In this document: positions 35,279 to 45,500 of the stretch, piece by piece
Layout: every line of letters begins with the position of its first letter
Numbering within the stretch: the first letter of the stretch is position 1
From: Luteibacter sp. OK325
GTDB taxonomy: Bacteria > Pseudomonadota > Gammaproteobacteria > Xanthomonadales > Rhodanobacteraceae
Assembly (NCBI RefSeq): GCF_003050935.1
Contig: NZ_QAOX01000002.1
Location: 620,001-684,000 of the forward strand
DNA: 64,000 nucleotides
Direction of reading: 5' to 3'
Notes under the pieces: generated by a model
What the model saw: only the letters and a program-made list of their open reading frames with translations
What the model was told of the DNA's origin: nothing
Database searches by the model: none
Translations under genes and position numbers: made by a program

Positions 35279-35307
35279 GATATAGCGCACTGTAAAAAGG
35301 GCGTCAA
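35279..35307 (-). promoter_or_regulatory. Sigma70-type promoter on the minus strand
   Basis: TTGACG (-35, 35307-35302), 17-bp spacer, TATATC (-10, 35284-35279). A CCAAATTGG palindrome (35251-35259) follows within the start region and may be an operator. It would transcribe toward the small frame at 35193 and the TonB receptor. Confidence 0.5.
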
Positions 35308-35406
35308 CTGCCAAAAATGCATAGGCGACGGGATGTTGCGTCGCAGCAGCTGAGGCGCCATCCGCACGCAAGAACTCGCGGTGCCCGTGCAGGTGCTCTT
35401 ACGGGG

Positions 35407-36672
35407 TCATGATTCACCTCGACGACGACGTCGCACCGTATACAAAGCGCGGTCCGCCTCGGCCAGCGTCGCTTCAACGGACGCACCGTCCACGTGGGCT
35501 GCGCATCCCGCGGTGAAGCCACACAGTGCGGCATCCGCTCCGGCTGCCAGACGCCCGGCTAGTTCATGGGCCTCGGTGATCGCACTGTTGGGTAGAACGA
35601 CAAGGAACTCGTCACCACCCAGGCGGATCACGTAGTCACCAGCGCGGACGTGACGCTGGAAGAACGTCGCCATCGCCACCAGGACTTCGTCGCCGCGTTG
35701 ATGGCCGAAGGTGTCGTTTATCTCCTTGAACTTGTCCAGGTCCAGGGTGACGCACGCCCACGTCGTGCGGGAATCGGCGCTTTCCATATGCTGGGCGAGA
35801 AAGCGCCGGTTGTAACAGCCGGTCAGCGCATCGCGGATCGACCACTCGCGAAGACGCTGCTCCTGGAGCACTTGCTCGGTGATGTCCTGCGCGTGGCCCA
35901 ACACCTGCGTTTCGCCAGCATGCGTGTCCACCATGTTGTGGTACTGCCAGACGCGCTGCGTGCCGTCCCGGGCCAGAAAGCGCAAACGCCCTGCGTCGGT
36001 ACCACGCGCATTGATCCTCGCCAGGTACTCCGGTACGTGCGCCGCGTCACGTGCCGTCATGAGCTGGCCAACCTGCATGCCTATCATTTCGGCTTCCGAA
36101 TAACCCAGTGACTGACACGCCGCCGGGTTAACCGTCAGCAGACGGCCATCGAGGTCGTGCGTGCAGATCAGGCCGAGGCTATAGGTGAACAAGCTGCGGA
36201 AGCGCCGCTCGCTGGCGATCAATGCGTCGATGTCCCGGCGACGCTCGGTGATGTCCTGGAACGCGCCAATCAGACGCGAGGCCTTCCCCTTCCGCTGTTC
36301 GACAGCACCATGGGCACGGACCCAGATCTGCCTGCCCTTGGCAGTGGTCATGGGCAATTCCAGGTCCCAGCCCTCGCCCTCCTCGATGCCGCGGAGTACC
36401 GCTGCCTCGAGAACCGTGCGCACCGCCGGGGCGTAGTAACCGATCGCCTCTTCGAGGGTGGGCTGGTGATCGGCCGGCACTTCGTGGATGCGGCAGGTCT
36501 GGGCGGTCCAGCGCAGGGTGCCCGTGGCCAGGTCCAACTCCCATCCACCGACGCCTGCGAGCACGCCGATCTGCTCGAGGAAATCCTCGCTGGTCCGTAC
36601 TCTCCGACGAAGCTTTGCGATTGCAGATGGCTCACGGCGAGGGTTGGACGGCGAGACGAGTGGTTCATGCAT
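35407..36672 (-). CDS. PAS-PAS-GGDEF diguanylate cyclase
   Basis: A 421-residue soluble protein from ATG 36672. Two PAS domains come first (about 25-135, containing GGWELDLATGTLRW, and about 150-270, containing GLICTHDLDGRLLTVNPAAC, each followed by a PAC-type DITE(R/Q) end). The GGDEF domain follows, with RLGGDEFLVVLPNS intact, so it should make cyclic di-GMP from GTP. No EAL domain, TM segment or clear inhibitory RxxD site is visible. The input ligand of the PAS domains is unknown. Monocistronic. Confidence 0.9.
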   Translation of the reverse strand: MHEPLVSPSNPRREPSAIAKLRRRVRTSEDFLEQIGVLAGVGGWELDLATGTLRWTAQTCRIHEVPADHQPTLEEAIGYYAPAVRTVLEAAVLRGIEEGEGWDLELPMTTAKGRQIWVRAHGAVEQRKGKASRLIGAFQDITERRRDIDALIASERRFRSLFTYSLGLICTHDLDGRLLTVNPAACQSLGYSEAEMIGMQVGQLMTARDAAHVPEYLARINARGTDAGRLRFLARDGTQRVWQYHNMVDTHAGETQVLGHAQDITEQVLQEQRLREWSIRDALTGCYNRRFLAQHMESADSRTTWACVTLDLDKFKEINDTFGHQRGDEVLVAMATFFQRHVRAGDYVIRLGGDEFLVVLPNSAITEAHELAGRLAAGADAALCGFTAGCAAHVDGASVEATLAEADRALYTVRRRRRGES

Positions 36673-36750
36673 CGCAGAATTCCGACAGATAAACCGGTGA
36701 GGCCTGCCCTTTTTCGGCAATGCGCCTGGAAGACGTAGGGGTGGCGAGCT

Positions 36751-37395
36751 TCAGGACTTCACGAATTCGGTCTCGATAAGAATCGTGACTTCGTCGGCTT
36801 CCAGCGGAACCCACTGACCTACGCCGAAGTCCGATCGCTTGAATGTAGCTTCGCCCGAAAAGCCCAGGCGTGGCGAAGCGAAGCCACGATAGACGACTTT
36901 CAGGGTAACCGGCTTCTTCACTCCGTGAAAGTCCAGAACACCATCTACAACCATGTGTTCACCGGTGATCTTCACCGTCGCAGAGGTGAAGGTGATGGCC
37001 GGGTACTTATCGGATTCGAAGTACTTCTGCGCGATTCTCTTGTCGAACGTCGGATCTCCTGTGCTGACCGAGTTGGGGTCGATGGAAATCGCCAGCCCGG
37101 ACGCGGCTGCCTGCGAGGGGTTGAAGGAGAACCCGCCACTAACGCTGTCAAAGCGAAGCGAGTAGCGCGACAGATCCATATGGGCGAGTTTCGCCGTCAC
37201 GGACGTGTGGTGCGGGTCGAGCTTGTATTCACCCGGCGCGGCCGCCTTGGGGTCTTTGGTCAGATTAAGGTTCTTGTACTGCGATGCGGCACTCGCGTCT
37301 TCCGCAGGCTTCTGAGCCGTTTGGGCCCTGACAGCCATGGGCATCGCGACAAGCAGTGCCAGCAACGCGGTGGAAGCGATCTTGAGCGTGGTCAT
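36751..37395 (-). CDS. yceI: YceI family periplasmic lipid-binding-like protein
   Basis: A 214-residue secreted protein with a signal peptide (STALLALLVAMPMAVRAQ). The lipocalin-like YceI barrel begins at GEYKLDPHHTSVTAKLAHM and contains FDKRIAQKYFESDKYPAITF and FKRSDFGVGQWVPL, all family signatures. YceI proteins bind polyisoprenoid chains and often accompany cytochrome b561 genes; one lies next upstream here (37685-38200). The exact role is unknown. Confidence 0.9.
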   Translation of the reverse strand: MTTLKIASTALLALLVAMPMAVRAQTAQKPAEDASAASQYKNLNLTKDPKAAAPGEYKLDPHHTSVTAKLAHMDLSRYSLRFDSVSGGFSFNPSQAAASGLAISIDPNSVSTGDPTFDKRIAQKYFESDKYPAITFTSATVKITGEHMVVDGVLDFHGVKKPVTLKVVYRGFASPRLGFSGEATFKRSDFGVGQWVPLEADEVTILIETEFVKS

Positions 37396-37525
37396 GATGT
37401 CGATCCAGGAGGCAGGGTGGCTGAGCCATCGTACGGGACCACACTAGCCGACCGGTGGTGCGACGTCACTCCGACGTTTGGCCTGTGACCTCGCCCCGCC
37501 CGCCATGGATCCCTCTGGCCCGTAT

Positions 37526-37660
37526 TCACCGCGTTTTGTAGTCGCCTTGGGCCACGGAACGTTCTATGGCGCGCGCCCGGAGTTTCAACGCAACGATGGA
37601 GCGTTTGCGCGAATTGTTTGCCAGCTCGATGACTGAGGGAGTCTCCTCGAACTTCCCCAT
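37526..37660 (-). CDS. Possible 44-aa small protein, unknown
   Basis: An open frame from ATG 37660, MGKFEETPSVIELANNSRKR, then a basic helical segment ending GDYKTR. Its amphipathic, positively charged sequence looks protein-like, but there is no Shine-Dalgarno and codon bias is not decisive. It fills most of the gap between YceI and cytochrome b561. Confidence 0.3.
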   Translation of the reverse strand: MGKFEETPSVIELANNSRKRSIVALKLRARAIERSVAQGDYKTR

Positions 37661-37684
37661 GTCAACACATCTGGGCCCGGCGAC

Positions 37685-38200
37685 CTATCCCTTCCGCCCC
37701 ATTCTCCGGAGCACGCCATCCCGTTGCACGTAGTGATGGGCCAGGGCGGCAAGCGTGTGCAGCAGGACCAGCGCAGCGAACACGTTCGCAGCCAGTCCGT
37801 GCCATGCGTTCACGCGGAGGATCGTTGCCATGTCCTGCTTGCCCGGCACGGTCAGGACGTTGAACAGAGGAAAGCCATGCACGATCGTGTTGGCGAAGCC
37901 CAGCACCAGCACGATTCCCAGTACGACATACAGACCGATATGGACAACCTTCGCGGCCGCGCGCTCGACGGGTGTGCCCACGCCCGGCAGCCGGCTCCCC
38001 CGGCGCCACCGCCAAGCGATGCGTGCGATGAATACCACGGTGATGCAGATGCCGAGCAAGACGTGGACCGACCAGATGTCCACACGTAACGGACCACGCG
38101 CCATGAGGCCCGTCGTGCGGCCAATGAGCCACTGAACAGTCACGAGCACAGCCGTTAGCCAATGGAGGACGATCGTAGGGCGGTCATAACGTTCTTGCAT
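37685..38200 (-). CDS. Cytochrome b561 family membrane protein
   Basis: A 171-residue four-helix di-heme cytochrome. Heme-ligand histidines are visible in IVLHWLTAVLV, DIWSVHVLLGI, RVNAWHGLAANV and ALVLLHTLAALAHHY. The N-terminus RYDRPTIVLHWLTA and the basic C-terminus RDGVLRRMGRKG are typical of CybB-type proteins, which oxidise quinol or superoxide. The neighbouring yceI gene supports this, as the pair commonly co-occurs. Confidence 0.9.
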   Translation of the reverse strand: MQERYDRPTIVLHWLTAVLVTVQWLIGRTTGLMARGPLRVDIWSVHVLLGICITVVFIARIAWRWRRGSRLPGVGTPVERAAAKVVHIGLYVVLGIVLVLGFANTIVHGFPLFNVLTVPGKQDMATILRVNAWHGLAANVFAALVLLHTLAALAHHYVQRDGVLRRMGRKG

Positions 38201-38361
38201 GGCTTCGCGTACCAGGTGTTTCCGGATGGACGAAGTATGTGCTCCCGGAAAAGACTTTGGTTGTCACGGGTTGCATTGGCCGAAAAAGTTCACCCTACAA
38301 CGGAAGAACTATTGCGCCAGCCTGTGCGCGAGGGGATTCTCGATACTTCTGTATCGCAATA

Positions 38362-39381
38362 ATGCATATGCGAGTCCTCGTCACAGGAAGTGCGGGGCAT
38401 CTGGGCGAAGCACTGATGCGAACCCTGAGGGCGGCCGGCCACAAAGCGATCGGACTGGACCTGAAGCCGTCGCCGTACACAAGCCTGGTCGGATCCGTTA
38501 CGGACCGGTCGCTGGTGGCGAGAGGCCTGGTGGGCGTCGACGGCGTCGTGCATACGGCGACCCTGCACAAGCCGCATATCGCAACGCACCCATCCACCGA
38601 GTTTGTTGCGACGAACGTCGACGGGACGCTATGCATGCTTGAAGAATGCGTAAAAGCAGGCACTCGTTCGTTCGTGTTCACAAGCACGACCAGTGTGTTC
38701 GGACACGTGCTGACGCCTTCATGGGGCGAACCCGCGGCATGGATTACCGAGGACATCGTCCCGATTCCGAAGAATATCTACGGTGTCACGAAGCTTGCCG
38801 CAGAGCATCTGTGCGAAATGCAACATTACCGACATGGACTGCCCTGCGTCGTACTCAGGACATCGAGGTTCTTCCAGGAAGCAGACGATGACAGGGAAAT
38901 GCAGAAACGATACGACCAGGACAACCTTAAAGTCACCGAGTATCTGTATCGCCGGGTAGACATGGAGGATGTGGTATCGGCACATCTGCTCGCCCTGGAG
39001 AACGCAACCCGCCTCGGTTTCGGTCGGTATGTCGTCAGTGCGACGACGCCCTTCTCGAAGGACGACCTGGTCGAGCTGCGCACGCAAGCCGACAGGATCG
39101 TTCGCCGGCACGTTCCTGCTTATGAGCATGAGTACAGCAGACGCGGGTGGACGATGCTTCCCGCCATCGATCGCGTTTACGTCAACGCGCTTGCAAGAGC
39201 GGAACTCGGCTGGACGCCGAAGTACGATTTCGGGTACGTGATAGAACGGCTAGCGCGCTCACTGGACTATCGGAGTCGTCTCGCCCGGACCATAGGTATC
39301 AAGGGATATCATGCCCAACGATTCCTCGACCCACCGTATCCCATCGAGGGCCTGACCCGAGCTGGGGATCGACGTGACTAA
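38362..39381 (+). CDS. NAD-dependent epimerase/dehydratase (extended SDR)
   Basis: A 339-residue protein (337 if the second ATG at 38368 is used). The Rossmann motif VTGSAGHLGEAL is near residue 6, the active-site Ser/Thr segment FVFTSTTSVFG is followed by NIYGVTKLAAE (YxxxK), and DMEDVVSAHL is typical of sugar-nucleotide epimerases. Codon use is less G/C biased than in neighbours, hinting at transfer. No Shine-Dalgarno is evident. It overlaps the cupin gene by eight bases. The substrate is unknown. Confidence 0.8.
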   Translation: MHMRVLVTGSAGHLGEALMRTLRAAGHKAIGLDLKPSPYTSLVGSVTDRSLVARGLVGVDGVVHTATLHKPHIATHPSTEFVATNVDGTLCMLEECVKAGTRSFVFTSTTSVFGHVLTPSWGEPAAWITEDIVPIPKNIYGVTKLAAEHLCEMQHYRHGLPCVVLRTSRFFQEADDDREMQKRYDQDNLKVTEYLYRRVDMEDVVSAHLLALENATRLGFGRYVVSATTPFSKDDLVELRTQADRIVRRHVPAYEHEYSRRGWTMLPAIDRVYVNALARAELGWTPKYDFGYVIERLARSLDYRSRLARTIGIKGYHAQRFLDPPYPIEGLTRAGDRRD

Positions 39382-39871
39382 AGCCGACTACATTCGCGCG
39401 CTCTCGATGCATCGTCATCGTGAGGGCGGCTATTTCGCCGAGACGTACCGAAATAACATCACCATCGGCACGGGCCGCCCCGGAAAGGATGGAATGCGGA
39501 GCATCGGAACCTGCATCTACTACATGCTCACGGACGACGAGCCCAAGGGCTACCTGCATCGGAACCTCTCTCCCATCGTCCACTTCTTCCATGCGGGCGC
39601 GCCGATGACCTACTGGCTGCTGGACGAAACCGGTCGCGTGGCTCGGCACGTTCTCGGCCCGGACCTCACCGCCGGGGAGACCTTGCAGCTCGTTGTGCCC
39701 GGTGGTGCGTGGAAGTGCTCGGAGCTCCATCCTGGCGGCACCTACGGGCTTCTCAGTGAGTCGGTGATGCCGGGATTCGAATATGAGGACAGCCAGATTG
39801 CATCGCGGCGCGAGTTTGTCGCTCTTTTTTCGCACGCACAGGAACTGGCGGCGAAGTTTTGCCGATGGTGA
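39374..39871 (+). CDS. Cupin DUF985 (YML079w-like) protein
   Basis: A 165-residue cupin from GTG 39374 with GGGGA upstream. Family motifs are HREGGYFAETYRN at the start, SIGTCIYYMLT, LHRNLSPIVHFFHAGAPM and PGGAWKCSELHPGGTYGLLS. Cupins of this family bind a small ligand in the barrel; some are sugar epimerase-like, but no activity is settled. It is translationally coupled to the upstream epimerase, so a shared sugar substrate is possible. Confidence 0.85.
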   Translation: MTKADYIRALSMHRHREGGYFAETYRNNITIGTGRPGKDGMRSIGTCIYYMLTDDEPKGYLHRNLSPIVHFFHAGAPMTYWLLDETGRVARHVLGPDLTAGETLQLVVPGGAWKCSELHPGGTYGLLSESVMPGFEYEDSQIASRREFVALFSHAQELAAKFCRW

Positions 39872-40131
39872 CGGGCTGTGCGCCAGGTCGCAAGATAATA
39901 CGAATGTATGGTTGTCCGGGGCGCCGTAAGGAACGAGGCTGGCATAGCCACTGGCTGCACATCTGGCGCGTGACCGGGAAATGGGCAAATACCAGCATTT
40001 TCAGGGTGAACGATGCGGACGAACTGCACGAGATCCTGACCGCGCTGCCGCTGTTCCGCTACATGGAAATCGAGGTCATCGCACTGAACCGTCATCCCGC
40101 TTCGATCGAAGAAGCCACCACGGGAGATTGA
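39872..40131 (+). pseudogene. 5'-truncated muconolactone delta-isomerase (CatC-like) remnant
   Basis: The frame that ends at 40131 reads LHIWRVTGKWANTSIFRVND, then DELHEILTALPLFRYMEIEV and LNRHPASIEE. This is an unmistakable C-terminal two-thirds of CatC-like isomerases (HLWR..G..AN.S.F....DELH..L..LP.FPY). The N-terminal beta strand and first helix (about 25 residues) are missing, replaced by unrelated sequence joined to the cupin gene's end. The open frame does extend back to 39859, so a short protein could be made, but the active fold would be incomplete. No other catechol genes are near. Confidence 0.6.
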
Positions 40132-40225
40132 GAAGCTGTGAGAACGCCGCTGGCTTTCGCCTCGCCGTGAGGGCAAGCTCCTCTCGGTAGCCGCGCTCGC
40201 GGCCTTGCGATATCGAGGCATTAGC

Positions 40226-40936
40226 GTGACGACATCGAAGCCAGAGTCCGGCGGGCCAGCGCGGCCGTTGCGACTGGTGCTCCTGGAAGACGACGACCTT
40301 CTGCGCGACCGGATCCTTGCGCCCAAGCTGAGGCAGTTCGGCTTCGAGGTCACCGCGACCGGCAGCGCGGCTGAGCTGCACGCGGTGGTCGGGAAAGGCG
40401 CCCCCGATATCTTTCTGCTCGACCTCGGCCTGCCCGACGGCGATGGCTTCGAAGTGGCGCGTTCGCTCCGTGCCGCCGTGCCCAGGGCCGGCATCATCAT
40501 CCTGACCGGTCGCAGCGACAACGTCGACCGCGTGCGCGGCCTGTTCGAAGGCGCCGACGCCTACCTCACCAAGCCGGTAGAGATCGATGTCCTCGTGGCC
40601 ACGCTCTATAGCGTGGCCCGGCGCCTGGAGCCGGCGACGGTACCGGCCGGCCATTGGGCGCTCAGCCCGGACGAATGGTTCCTGCTGGCGCCCTCCGGCG
40701 GCCGCGTCATGCTCAGCAAGAGCGAGCGCCGCCTGCTCGACGTGATGCTTCGGCGCACTAACGAAGTCGTCTCGCGCGAGGCCTTGATCGCCGTGCTCAC
40801 CGATGACGTCGATGCCTTCGACCCGCACCGGCTCGACTCCATGGTGCATCGCCTGCGCCGCAAGGTTCTTGCCGCCCTCGGCGAACCACTGCCGCTAAAC
40901 GCCGCCCACGGCACGGGCTACGTCCTGGAAGCCTGA
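40226..40936 (+). CDS. OmpR/PhoB-type response regulator
   Basis: A 236-residue protein from GTG 40226, with GAGG seven bases upstream. The receiver domain has the acidic pocket LLEDDD (21-24) and phosphoacceptor Asp66 in FLLDLGLPDG, then the Thr (ILTGR) and Lys (LTKPVE) switch residues. A C-terminal winged-helix DNA-binding domain is seen as SKSERRLLDVML and DSMVHRLRRKV, ending in GTGYVLEA. Its last 42 bases overlap, antisense, the end of a histidine kinase gene on the other strand, which is the likely partner. Confidence 0.9.
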   Translation: MTTSKPESGGPARPLRLVLLEDDDLLRDRILAPKLRQFGFEVTATGSAAELHAVVGKGAPDIFLLDLGLPDGDGFEVARSLRAAVPRAGIIILTGRSDNVDRVRGLFEGADAYLTKPVEIDVLVATLYSVARRLEPATVPAGHWALSPDEWFLLAPSGGRVMLSKSERRLLDVMLRRTNEVVSREALIAVLTDDVDAFDPHRLDSMVHRLRRKVLAALGEPLPLNAAHGTGYVLEA

Positions 40937-42331
40937 CGCCTCGGCGACCGATTCGATCCGTGGTAGCAACAGCCGGATTGTCGTCCCCTGCCCCGGCACG
41001 CTCTCTACCGTCGTCCTGCCGCCGGCCTGCACCACCAGATCGTGGACGACGCTCAGGCCGAGGCCGGTACCGCGGTCGACGGACTTGGTGGTGAAGAACG
41101 GCTCGAACATCTGCGCGCAGATCGATTCGACCATACCGATACCGGTGTCCTGTACCGACAGTGCCACGTATCCGTCGCTGTCTTCCAATGTGATCGTACA
41201 GCTGCCGCCCTCGGGCATGGCATCGCGGGCGTTCGTCACCAGGTTGATGATGGCCATCTCGAACTGGCTGCGGTCGAAACGGATCAGCCGCGACTCCGGC
41301 GGAAGCTCGATGCGCAGCTGGCAATGCGACGACAAGGATTGCCTCGCAAGCGGGCGCAATTCCTGCAGCGCCGCCACCGCATCGAATTCCTCGGTAAGGG
41401 TGACGTCGTTCCGGCTGAAGTTGAGCAGCTTGCGACACACCGCCGTGCCGCGCCGCGCCGCCAACTCGATGCCCTCCAGCGCATCGGCCACGGCGCGGGT
41501 GTTGCCGTCCATCGGTTCGTCGTCCGCGGGAAGTCGGTCACGCTCGGTGGAGAAGCCGAGGATGATGTCGAAGACGTTGTTTACGTCGTGCGCGACACCG
41601 CTGGCCAGCTTGCCAACGACGTCCATCTTCTGTGCATGAAGCAGTTGCTCCTGCGTGCGTTCGCGCTCGGCAATTTCCAGCGCCAGTTGCCGCCGACGCC
41701 GATCCGACTCGAGCAGGCTCTCGCGCAAGGCATAGATACTGCGGTCGACGATCAATGCAATCAGGAGGTAGCTGGTCAGCGCGCGCATCGGCAACAGGTT
41801 GTACATGGCAAGCAGAACACCTGGCGTATCGCCGGCGCCGGAAGCCTTGAGCGGATCGACGCTCACCACCAGGATCACCACTTCAGCCGCGTACGTGATC
41901 CATAGCGCCTTACGGCCGAGCATCAGGCCGCTCAGCGCCAGGATCATCATCAGCGTGAGGTTGCCGTCGGTGGCGTGGTAGCCGAACGCTGCATAGGCCA
42001 CCGCGCCGGAGGCGAGCATGGTGCCCACGAACTGGGCGACGGCCAGCGGGAATCGTCCGCGACGGATCAGGTAGAAGCCCAACCACGCCGATACGGTCAT
42101 CGCCAGATCGGTACCGAGGTCGATGGTGAGCGCCGCGGGCGCCCCGATGCGTGCCCTGGCGTAAAAATGTTCCTGCAGATACGACCCGTGCAGCCCGAGC
42201 AGATAGAGCTTGGTCGCAGGAATGCGCAAGCCCTCGAAGATCAACAGCAGCTGCATGAAACCTGCATTGCGTCGGTCGACCGGATCGTCGATCGGCGTAT
42301 GGGCAAGCCAACTGCGAATCCGGGACATCAT
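40895..42331 (-). CDS. Membrane sensor histidine kinase
   Basis: A 478-residue kinase from ATG 42331 (GAGGGGAAAA upstream). The N-terminal 190 residues hold five or six TM segments and no large periplasmic domain. A coiled linker and the dimerisation/phosphoacceptor motif GVAHDVNNVFDIILGFS follow. The ATPase domain shows the N box NLVTNARDAM, G1 DTGIGM, F box FEPFFTTK and G2 GTGLGLSVV. The motif resembles hybrid-type kinases, but there is no receiver domain. It is convergent with and overlapping the response regulator gene. Confidence 0.9.
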   Translation of the reverse strand: MMSRIRSWLAHTPIDDPVDRRNAGFMQLLLIFEGLRIPATKLYLLGLHGSYLQEHFYARARIGAPAALTIDLGTDLAMTVSAWLGFYLIRRGRFPLAVAQFVGTMLASGAVAYAAFGYHATDGNLTLMMILALSGLMLGRKALWITYAAEVVILVVSVDPLKASGAGDTPGVLLAMYNLLPMRALTSYLLIALIVDRSIYALRESLLESDRRRRQLALEIAERERTQEQLLHAQKMDVVGKLASGVAHDVNNVFDIILGFSTERDRLPADDEPMDGNTRAVADALEGIELAARRGTAVCRKLLNFSRNDVTLTEEFDAVAALQELRPLARQSLSSHCQLRIELPPESRLIRFDRSQFEMAIINLVTNARDAMPEGGSCTITLEDSDGYVALSVQDTGIGMVESICAQMFEPFFTTKSVDRGTGLGLSVVHDLVVQAGGRTTVESVPGQGTTIRLLLPRIESVAEASGFQDVARAVGGV

Positions 42332-42536
42332 CGCGCTTTTCCCCTCGACGTCCGGCGGTGAGAACTCGGTGAGAAGCCGGCCAGTCGAGCGTGTGTGACT
42401 TTGCGATGGATGTAAAGCTATCGTCGGTTGTCCGCATGAACCTGCGTCATGCGGACGTGTGCCGAAGGGGCAGCCTTTTACGGGTTGGGCACAAGAACTT
42501 ACGAGGCAAAACGGGCTCTTTTCCTTCGGGGGTACT

Positions 42537-45500
42537 ATGTCAGTAATCACGTTCAGGCCTTGGCTTGTGGGAGGCGCGCTGCTCGCTGCCGCCAGTGCCG
42601 CATGCGATGCGCACGCCGCTGCCGCTACCGCAACGGTAGGCAGCATCACCACCACGCCGTTGATCACCAAGTCGGTCGACAAGAGTCAGATGACGACGCT
42701 GCCAGGCAGCGTGCCTGCCAGGGTCCGCAGCAGCGCCGATGCCGGTCCCATGGGAACCACCGAGGTAATTTCCTCGATGACCCTGGTGCTCAAGCGCAGC
42801 GACGACCAGCAGAAACGCTTCGATGCCTACCTCGCCTCGCTGGACAATCCTTCCTCGCCCAACTTCCACCAGTGGCTGACCGCAAGCCAGGTGGGCGCGC
42901 AGTTCGGACCGAACCAGAAAGACATCGTCGCGGTGAAGGCATGGCTCGCCAGCCAGGGCCTTGGCGTGAAGAACGTATCCGCCGACGGCATGCTTATCCG
43001 TTTCACCGGATCGGTGGGTGCCGTGCAGCAGGCATTCGGTACCTCCCTGCACCACTTCACCGGCGCCGATGGCAAGCGTCATTTCGCCAATAGCGCCGAG
43101 CAGAAGTTGCCCACGGCCCTCGTACCCGTCGTCCGCGGTGTCGCCTCACTGACCGACTTCTTCCCGAAGCCGCAGAAGAAGGACGCCCAGCCGGTCAAAC
43201 GCAACAAGAAGGGTGAATGGGTCACCGCCGGTGCACCCTCCTCCGACTTCAACTTCGTCTACCAGGGCGACGTCCAGTTCGATGTCGTGCCGGCCGACTT
43301 CGGCACCATCTACAACGTCAACCCGCTGTGGAGCCAGACGAACCCGGTACGTGGTGCCGGCCAGACGGTCGCCGTGCTCGAGCGCACCAACGTGCTGGAT
43401 GCCGATGTCGCCACCTTCCGGCATACCTTCCTGCCGGCCGATGCCAAGGGCGTCTTCACGCAACTGCACCCGGCGGGTTTCGCCGGCGACACCAGCTGCG
43501 GCGATCCGGGAACCAATGCCGACGAAGGCGAAGCCGCGCTCGATGCCGAGTGGGCCGGTGCCGCGGCGCCTGACGCCAACGTGACGCTGGCCTCCTGTGC
43601 GGATAGCGGTGCTGACTTCGGTGCCTTCCTCGCCGCGCAGAACCTGCTGGAGCAGGACGCCCCGCCGCCGATCATGAGCCTGAGCTACGGCGAGTGTGAA
43701 TCCGTCAGCGCCGCCGTGGGCGATCTCGATGAAGCCGCCGCGCTGTGGTCGACCGCCGCTGCCGAAGGCGTGACCGTCTTCGTCTCCACCGGCGACGCGG
43801 GCTCGGCCGGTTGCGACCAGAACCAGATCGCCTCCAGCTTCGGTATCGCGGTGAACGGACTGGGTAGTACGCCTTACAACATCGCCGTCGGCGGCACCGA
43901 CTTCGACGACTTCAAGAAAACGCAGAAGTACTGGCTGGCCGGCAACGGCGAGCTCGGCGCCAGTGCGATCAGCTATATCCCGGAGCAGACCTGGAACGAT
44001 TCCTGCGCCAGCGCCAAGCTCGATGCGGTCCTGGGTATCGCCAATCCGAACAACGCCTGCAACTCCGCTGCCGGCGAGAACTTCCTGAACACCGCCGGTG
44101 GCAGCGGCGGCCCGAGCTACGTCTGGTCCCAGCCGACCTGGCAGCAGGGTATCGCCGGCATGGACCAGAACGTCACGCGGGCGTTGCCGGATATCTCGCT
44201 GTTCGCTGCGAACGGCCTCTATGGTCATGCACTGATCTTCTGCATGTCCGATAGCGATCAGGGCGGCGTGCCGTGCAACTACCTGGATCCGACCGACTCG
44301 CTCTTCAACAGTGCCGGCGGCACCTCGTTCGCCGCCCCGGCCATGGCCGGCGTGCAAGCCCTCGTTGACCAGGCAAGCGCCAACCGCCTGGGCAATGTCG
44401 GCCCGACGCTCTACGGTCTGGCTCGCGCGCAATACGGCACGGTCGCCACGCCAGCAGCAGGCTGCAAAGCCAACGACACCAGCTGCGTGTTCCACGACGT
44501 TGCCACGGGCGATATCGACGTGCCCTGCTTCGCAGGCACCGGCGATTGCTTCGTCAAGAAAGGACAGCAATACGGCGTCGTCAGCGACGGTGGGCGCGCC
44601 TCGCTGGTCACCGCGTGGAAGGCCGCCAAGGGCTACGACTATGCCACCGGCCTGGGCTCGGTCAACGTGACCAACCTGACCAACGCCATCGCCGCCAGAC
44701 AGACCCGCGGACAGATCATCCCCCGCACCTGGGATCTGGCAGGCGCCAACGACAGCGCCAACCCAGGCGTGGGCCTGAACTCCGTCCTCGACGGCAAGAG
44801 CACCTTGCTTCTGGTCGGCCCGAAAACCGGTAACGCCACCCTGGTGCGCATGAACGGGAGCACCGTGCTCAGCAGCGACACGTGGATCCCCGTCAATCAG
44901 GGCGCTCAGGTGGCCGACGGCTTCCAGCCGGGTGATCAGGTCAAGGCCATCCCGTTCGACATCTTCGGCGGACAGCTCACCAACCAGACAGTGATGGAAA
45001 GCGACAACCCGACGAGCAACACCCTGAACCTGGCGGTCTACAGCTATGGCTGGGAGAACTTCCGCTTCCCGTATCCGGCGGGCTGGAGCCTGGTCGGCGC
45101 CGGACTGGTCGACGCCTCGGCGAAGTCGAAGGAAGTCTGGTTCAACGCAAGCACCGGTAAGGTGTCGTTCTGGGCCTTCGATTGCAGCGGCACCATCAAG
45201 TTCGGCCGCTTCGACACCATGGGCTGCGAACAGGGCGCGACCACGACGGTTACCGCACCCGCGGGCTTCACGCCCAACCTGGCCGATCTCAATGGCGACG
45301 GCATCCTGGATATCGTCTGGACCGGATCGAAGAACGCGGTCAAGTACTGGATCAACGATGGCCAGGGCGGCTTCACCAAGAGCGATGGCAGCAACGCACC
45401 GGCAGGTTTCGCGCTTGTCGGCGTCGGCGAGATCGCCGGCAGCGGCAAGACCGACCTGATCTGGTTCAATGCCTCTACCGGCAAGCTGCGCTGGTGGGAG

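Larger units (their letters stand above)
34817..35406. other. 590-bp region upstream of the TonB receptor
   Basis: No well-supported gene. It must contain the promoter of the 26.4-34.8 kb operon. It holds a good minus-strand promoter (35279-35307), a short candidate gene (35002-35193) and a TGTCGACA palindrome (34951-34958). A GTTCACC-type regulator box was looked for and not found. Confidence 0.6.

Noticed and set aside
38239-38361. Extended N-terminus of the epimerase
   Set aside because: The Rossmann motif begins right after the ATG at 38362; upstream residues fit no family and codon bias is lost.
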